64,000 nt of DNA, taken from assembly GCF_019316905.1 (NCBI RefSeq), contig NZ_CP079216.1, positions 558,001 to 622,000 of the forward strand, written 5' to 3'. Below are positions 61,330 through 64,000 of the stretch, piece after piece; position 1 is the first letter of the stretch; each line of letters begins with the position of its first letter. Both the position numbers and the translations under genes were made by a program. Under the pieces are notes generated by a model. That model ran no database searches. It was not told the DNA's origin and worked only from the letters and a program-made list of their open reading frames with translations. The DNA comes from Tessaracoccus palaemonis. GTDB taxonomy: Bacteria; Actinomycetota; Actinomycetes; Propionibacteriales; Propionibacteriaceae.

Positions 61330-61641
61330 TCAGGCGGCGGCGGGCAACAGTTGCCAGCCGCCGTCGGGGCGCTCTCCCGCGGTGGCGAGCTCGTCGCCGA
61401 TCCGCACCATGAACCCGCCGGGGAGAAGGGCCCGGAGACTGGCGACGATGCGCTCGGCCAGCCTGGCCTTCGCCAGCGACGCGATGCCCATCCGCTGCCA
61501 GTACGCGACGCGCACCTCGGCGGCGGAGACCGCCTCCTCGACGACCGGAACTGCCGGCATCAGAGCCTCGGGTCGGGTGGTGACGACGGCGCAGCGGACG
61601 CCGTCAACGGTGAAGACTGCTTCGTGGCTGAGGATCATCAT
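61330..61641 (-). CDS. Small hypothetical protein
   Basis: 103 aa, family not recognised. Strand-rich N-terminus HEAVFTVDGVRCAVVTTRPEAL, a helical middle VEEAVSAAEVRVAYW, then SLAKARLAERIVASLRALLPGG, and a C-terminal VRIGDELATAGERPDGGWQLL. No signal peptide or membrane segment. Convergent with the Cu-NIR gene, 3-nt gap. Two adjacent ATGs (61641, 61638) are possible starts. Confidence 0.6.
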   Translation of the reverse strand: MMILSHEAVFTVDGVRCAVVTTRPEALMPAVPVVEEAVSAAEVRVAYWQRMGIASLAKARLAERIVASLRALLPGGFMVRIGDELATAGERPDGGWQLLPAAA

Positions 61642-61681
61642 GGGCCAACCCTGTAACTCGGACTTGTGCGAAAGCTGTGAG

Positions 61682-61700
61682 ACACGCCAGAGAGGCGTGT
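61682..61700. promoter_or_regulatory. Inverted repeat upstream of galU
   Basis: ACACGCC-AGAGA-GGCGTGT, 37 bp before the likely -10 TAGGAT (61737-61742) of the UDP-glucose pyrophosphorylase gene; possible operator. Confidence 0.35.
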
Positions 61701-61772
61701 GAGAGGCTCCGGATTCTCCGCTGCGCGGGGTCCGGTTAGGATCGGACGCGGAATCCGACGAAGGGAATCGAC

Positions 61773-63152
61773 GTGTCAGCAGCTGGTCTGCAAGCCGCCA
61801 GGGACAAGATGCTAGCCGCGGGGGTGTCAGCCCCGGCCATCGAGGTGTTCTCCCGTTTCTACGAACTTCTCGAGTCGGGTGAGACCGGCGTCATCCGCGA
61901 GGACACCATCGAGCCGCTGCTCGACCCGCCGATGCTCGCCGACGTCGACATCACCGGCGCCGAGGCACGTGAGGCCATCGGTCAGACCGTGATCATCAAG
62001 CTCAACGGCGGGCTCGGCACGTCGATGGGCCTCGACAAGGCCAAGACGCTGCTGAAGGTGCGCGACGGTCAGAACTTCCTCGACCTGATCGTCCGCCAGG
62101 TGCTGGCCGCGCGCGAGCGCTACGAGGCCCGCCTGCCGCTGCTGCTGATGAACTCGTTCCGCACGCAGGACGACACACTGGCCCACCTGGCCCGCTACCC
62201 CGAGCTGCCGGTCGAGGGGCTGCCGCTGAGCTTCCTGCAGAACCAGGAGCCCAAGCTCCGCGCCGACGACCTGACCCCCGTCGAGTGGGCCGAGGATCCG
62301 ACGCTCGAGTGGTGCCCGCCCGGCCACGGCGACCTGTACCCGGCGCTGGAGGGCTCCGGCGTGCTGGACCAGCTCATCGAGGCCGGCTTCCGCTACGCGT
62401 GCGTCTCCAACGGCGACAACCTCGGCGCCGCGCCCAACGCGACGATCGCCGGCTGGTTCGCCAAGTCCGGCGCCCCGTACGCCGCCGAGCTGTGCCGCCG
62501 CACCATCAACGACAAGAAGGGTGGCCACCTGGCCATCCGCAAGGCCGACGGCCAGCTCATCCTCCGCGACACCGCGCAGACCGCGCCGGAGGAGATGGAC
62601 TACTTCACCGACGAGCACCGCCACCCGTTCTTCCACACCAACAACCTGTGGTTCGACCTGGTCAAGCTCAAGGAGGCCCTCGTCGCGCGCGGCTCCGTGC
62701 TCGGCCTGCCGCTGATCCGCAACGAGAAGACCGTCGACCCGGCGAAGAAGGACTCGACGCCGGTCATCCAGGTGGAGTCCGCGATGGGCGCCGCCGTCGA
62801 GGTGTTCGAGGGCGCGACCGCCATCTGCGTCGGGCGCGACCGCTTCCTGCCCGTCAAGACCACCAACGAGCTGCTGCTGCTGCGCTCGGACGTCTACGAC
62901 CTGACCGCCGAGGGCAAGCTCGTCGCCCGCACGGAGACCAGCCCCGAGATCAGCCTCGACGGGCGCTTCTACAAGCTGGTCGACGACTTCACCGCCCGCA
63001 TCCCCAGCGCCCCGTCGCTGTGCAAGGCCACGAGCCTGAAGGTCGCGGGCGACTGGACCTTCGGTGAGGGCGTCGTGGTGGTGGGCGACGTCGAGCTGGC
63101 CGACGAGGGGTCTGCTCAGGAGATCCCCGTTGGCACCCGACTCGGTTCCTGA
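61773..63152 (+). CDS. UTP--glucose-1-phosphate uridylyltransferase, eukaryotic UGP2 type
   Basis: 459 aa UDPGP-family enzyme making UDP-glucose for glycan and glycolipid synthesis. The nucleotide loop KLNGGLGTSMGLDKAKTLLK, the substrate motif EWCPPGHGDLYPALEGSG, VSNGDNLGA and HTNNLWFDL are all present. The type is the longer UGP2-like enzyme used by several actinobacteria, and not the GalU type of E. coli. The start GTG follows GAAGGGAA, and TAGGAT lies about 31-36 nt upstream. Confidence 0.93.
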   Translation: MSAAGLQAARDKMLAAGVSAPAIEVFSRFYELLESGETGVIREDTIEPLLDPPMLADVDITGAEAREAIGQTVIIKLNGGLGTSMGLDKAKTLLKVRDGQNFLDLIVRQVLAARERYEARLPLLLMNSFRTQDDTLAHLARYPELPVEGLPLSFLQNQEPKLRADDLTPVEWAEDPTLEWCPPGHGDLYPALEGSGVLDQLIEAGFRYACVSNGDNLGAAPNATIAGWFAKSGAPYAAELCRRTINDKKGGHLAIRKADGQLILRDTAQTAPEEMDYFTDEHRHPFFHTNNLWFDLVKLKEALVARGSVLGLPLIRNEKTVDPAKKDSTPVIQVESAMGAAVEVFEGATAICVGRDRFLPVKTTNELLLLRSDVYDLTAEGKLVARTETSPEISLDGRFYKLVDDFTARIPSAPSLCKATSLKVAGDWTFGEGVVVVGDVELADEGSAQEIPVGTRLGS

Positions 63153-63489
63153 CCCGAAGCTGGCCTCCGCCCTGGCGCGGGCCCTCACCGGTCAGCAGAT
63201 CGAGCTGAGCGGTGAGGTGCCCGTCGCCGAGGCGCTGGCGCGGGTCGGTTTCGACGCGGATGCGCTGGGCGCCGTGCGACGCGAGCGTCAGCACGCCCGC
63301 GAGCCGTGGCCCTTCGAGGTGCCGATCGAGGACCTGCGGGCAATCGGGTTTGCACGCTTCGACGCGGCCCTCGCGGCGCTCCGCCGGGAGCTCGGGCTCA
63401 CCGGGCTGGCGCCCGCGACGCCCGCGCACCGTCGGCTCAACCGCGACGAGCAGCGGCTCGTCGCGGACCGGCCGCCGCACTGGGGCTGA
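63130..63489 (+). CDS. Small hypothetical protein, start overlapping UGP gene
   Basis: 119 aa, family not recognised. Helical content is high: DPKLASALARALTGQQIELSG, then VAEALARVGFDADALGAV and ARFDAALAALRRELGLTG. The C-terminus is basic. TTG 63130 with AGGAG about 6 nt upstream would overlap the UGP 3' end by 23 nt and couple the two. A downstream start is possible. Codon use is like its neighbours. Confidence 0.55.
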   Translation: MAPDSVPDPKLASALARALTGQQIELSGEVPVAEALARVGFDADALGAVRRERQHAREPWPFEVPIEDLRAIGFARFDAALAALRRELGLTGLAPATPAHRRLNRDEQRLVADRPPHWG

Positions 63490-63493
63490 GCCT

Positions 63494-63513
63494 GCGGGGC
63501 GGGGAGGCCCCGC
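63494..63513. terminator. Hairpin between convergent genes
   Basis: GCGGGGC and GCCCCGC around GGGGAG, just after the stop at 63489. The mscL gene approaches from the right. Confidence 0.65.
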
Positions 63514-63561
63514 GCCGGGACTGAGCCCGCGGCGCGGGAAGGCCATGAGCCGGGCGGAGCG

Positions 63562-63933
63562 TCAGCGGGGCTGCTCCTCCTTGAGGAGGTCGCGGATCTC
63601 GGCGAGCAGGCTCTCGGTCGTCGGGCCGGCGTAGGCGGGCTGCTTCTTCCGGTCGAAGAACTCCTTGGCCTTGTTGTAGGGCATCACGACGCCGAAGTAG
63701 ATGACGGTGGCCATGATGATGAAGGAGATGAGCGCGGTCAGGAACGACCCGACGCCCACCCCGCCGGGGTTCCACGACGAGAAGTCGGGGGTGCCGCCGA
63801 TCTTGCCGAGCACGTCCATGAACATCGCGGTGAAGCTCTCCACGACGCTCGAGAAGGCCGCGCCGATGACGAACGCGACGGCCAGCTCGACCAGATTGCC
63901 GCGGAGGAGGAACTCCTTGAAGCCCTGCAACAT
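63562..63933 (-). CDS. mscL: Large-conductance mechanosensitive channel
   Basis: 123 aa MscL, the emergency pressure valve of the inner membrane, opening under hypo-osmotic shock. TM1 has LVELAVAFVIGAAFSSVVES, and the periplasmic loop with KIGGTPDFSSWNPGGV leads to TM2 FLTALISFIIMATVIYFGVV. A C-terminal amphipathic helix ends LLAEIRDLLKEEQ. Length and layout match the family. AAGGAAG lies about 12 nt before ATG 63933. Confidence 0.95.
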   Translation of the reverse strand: MLQGFKEFLLRGNLVELAVAFVIGAAFSSVVESFTAMFMDVLGKIGGTPDFSSWNPGGVGVGSFLTALISFIIMATVIYFGVVMPYNKAKEFFDRKKQPAYAGPTTESLLAEIRDLLKEEQPR

Positions 63934-64000
63934 GTCAGATCACTTACTTCCTTGGTGAGGGGAAACGGGTCCGCACGGTCGCGGTCCCGCGAGCGGTTGG

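Overview
The window is about 70% GC chromosomal DNA. It looks like a facultatively anaerobic actinobacterium, most likely of the Propionibacteriaceae (Tessaracoccus-like). This assignment is an inference. It rests on actinobacterial families (DUF3263, DUF3027, DUF4032, a 127-aa Csp), an IdeR-type DtxR regulator, many leaderless transcripts, and anaerobic enzymes (class III ribonucleotide reductase, pyruvate:ferredoxin oxidoreductase). Most of the region is core genome. No insertion sequence, prophage or CRISPR array was seen. Two tRNA genes are present: Thr-TGT and Arg-CCT.

Layout. 1-5.4 kb: a secreted HtaA-type haem-uptake surface protein, cut by the window edge, behind a DtxR/IdeR box; then a membrane patatin-like lipase. 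5.5-19.3 kb: housekeeping genes (FrnE/DsbA thiol protein, DUF4032 kinase-like protein, MetB, an orphan sugar-ABC ATPase, a VTT membrane protein, a frameshifted secreted amidase, ManA, an orphan GroEL under two CIRCE operators, a decayed AbiEi/DUF559 gene, and a divergent Lrp/LysE pair). 20.0-27.4 kb: a complete four-gene Wadjet anti-plasmid system, jetABCD, with all junctions overlapping and an unknown membrane-protein gene just upstream. 27.3-29.3 kb: an operon of ECF sigma factor, Ogt and AlkA for alkylation repair. 29.3-45.5 kb: CutC, Nudix, NagB, Csp, DUF3027, an NCS2 purine permease, single-chain pyruvate carboxylase, SerC, NagA, the DtxR/IdeR regulator with a methyltransferase, and thioredoxin. 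45.5-55 kb: nrdDG behind two NrdR-like boxes, a structured repeat element, then a GltD-like/ferredoxin protein, PFOR and a dihydroorotate-dehydrogenase-like protein in one operon. 55-64 kb: secreted M14 peptidase, tRNA-Arg, UV-damage glycosylase, an operon of DUF2249, an NnrS-like protein and a membrane-fused copper nitrite-reductase-like protein, UDP-glucose pyrophosphorylase and MscL.

How parts connect. The IdeR-type regulator at 43.6 kb is the natural candidate to bind the box upstream of the haem-uptake gene at 2.4 kb. PFOR, the GltD-like electron-transfer partner and class III RNR support anaerobic growth. The DUF2249/NnrS/Cu-NIR operon suggests nitrite or NO chemistry. NagA and NagB together turn N-acetylglucosamine-6-phosphate into fructose-6-phosphate. 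A recurring promoter signature, TANNNT placed 6-8 nt before an ATG/GTG, marks at least 14 leaderless genes and was used here to choose several start codons.
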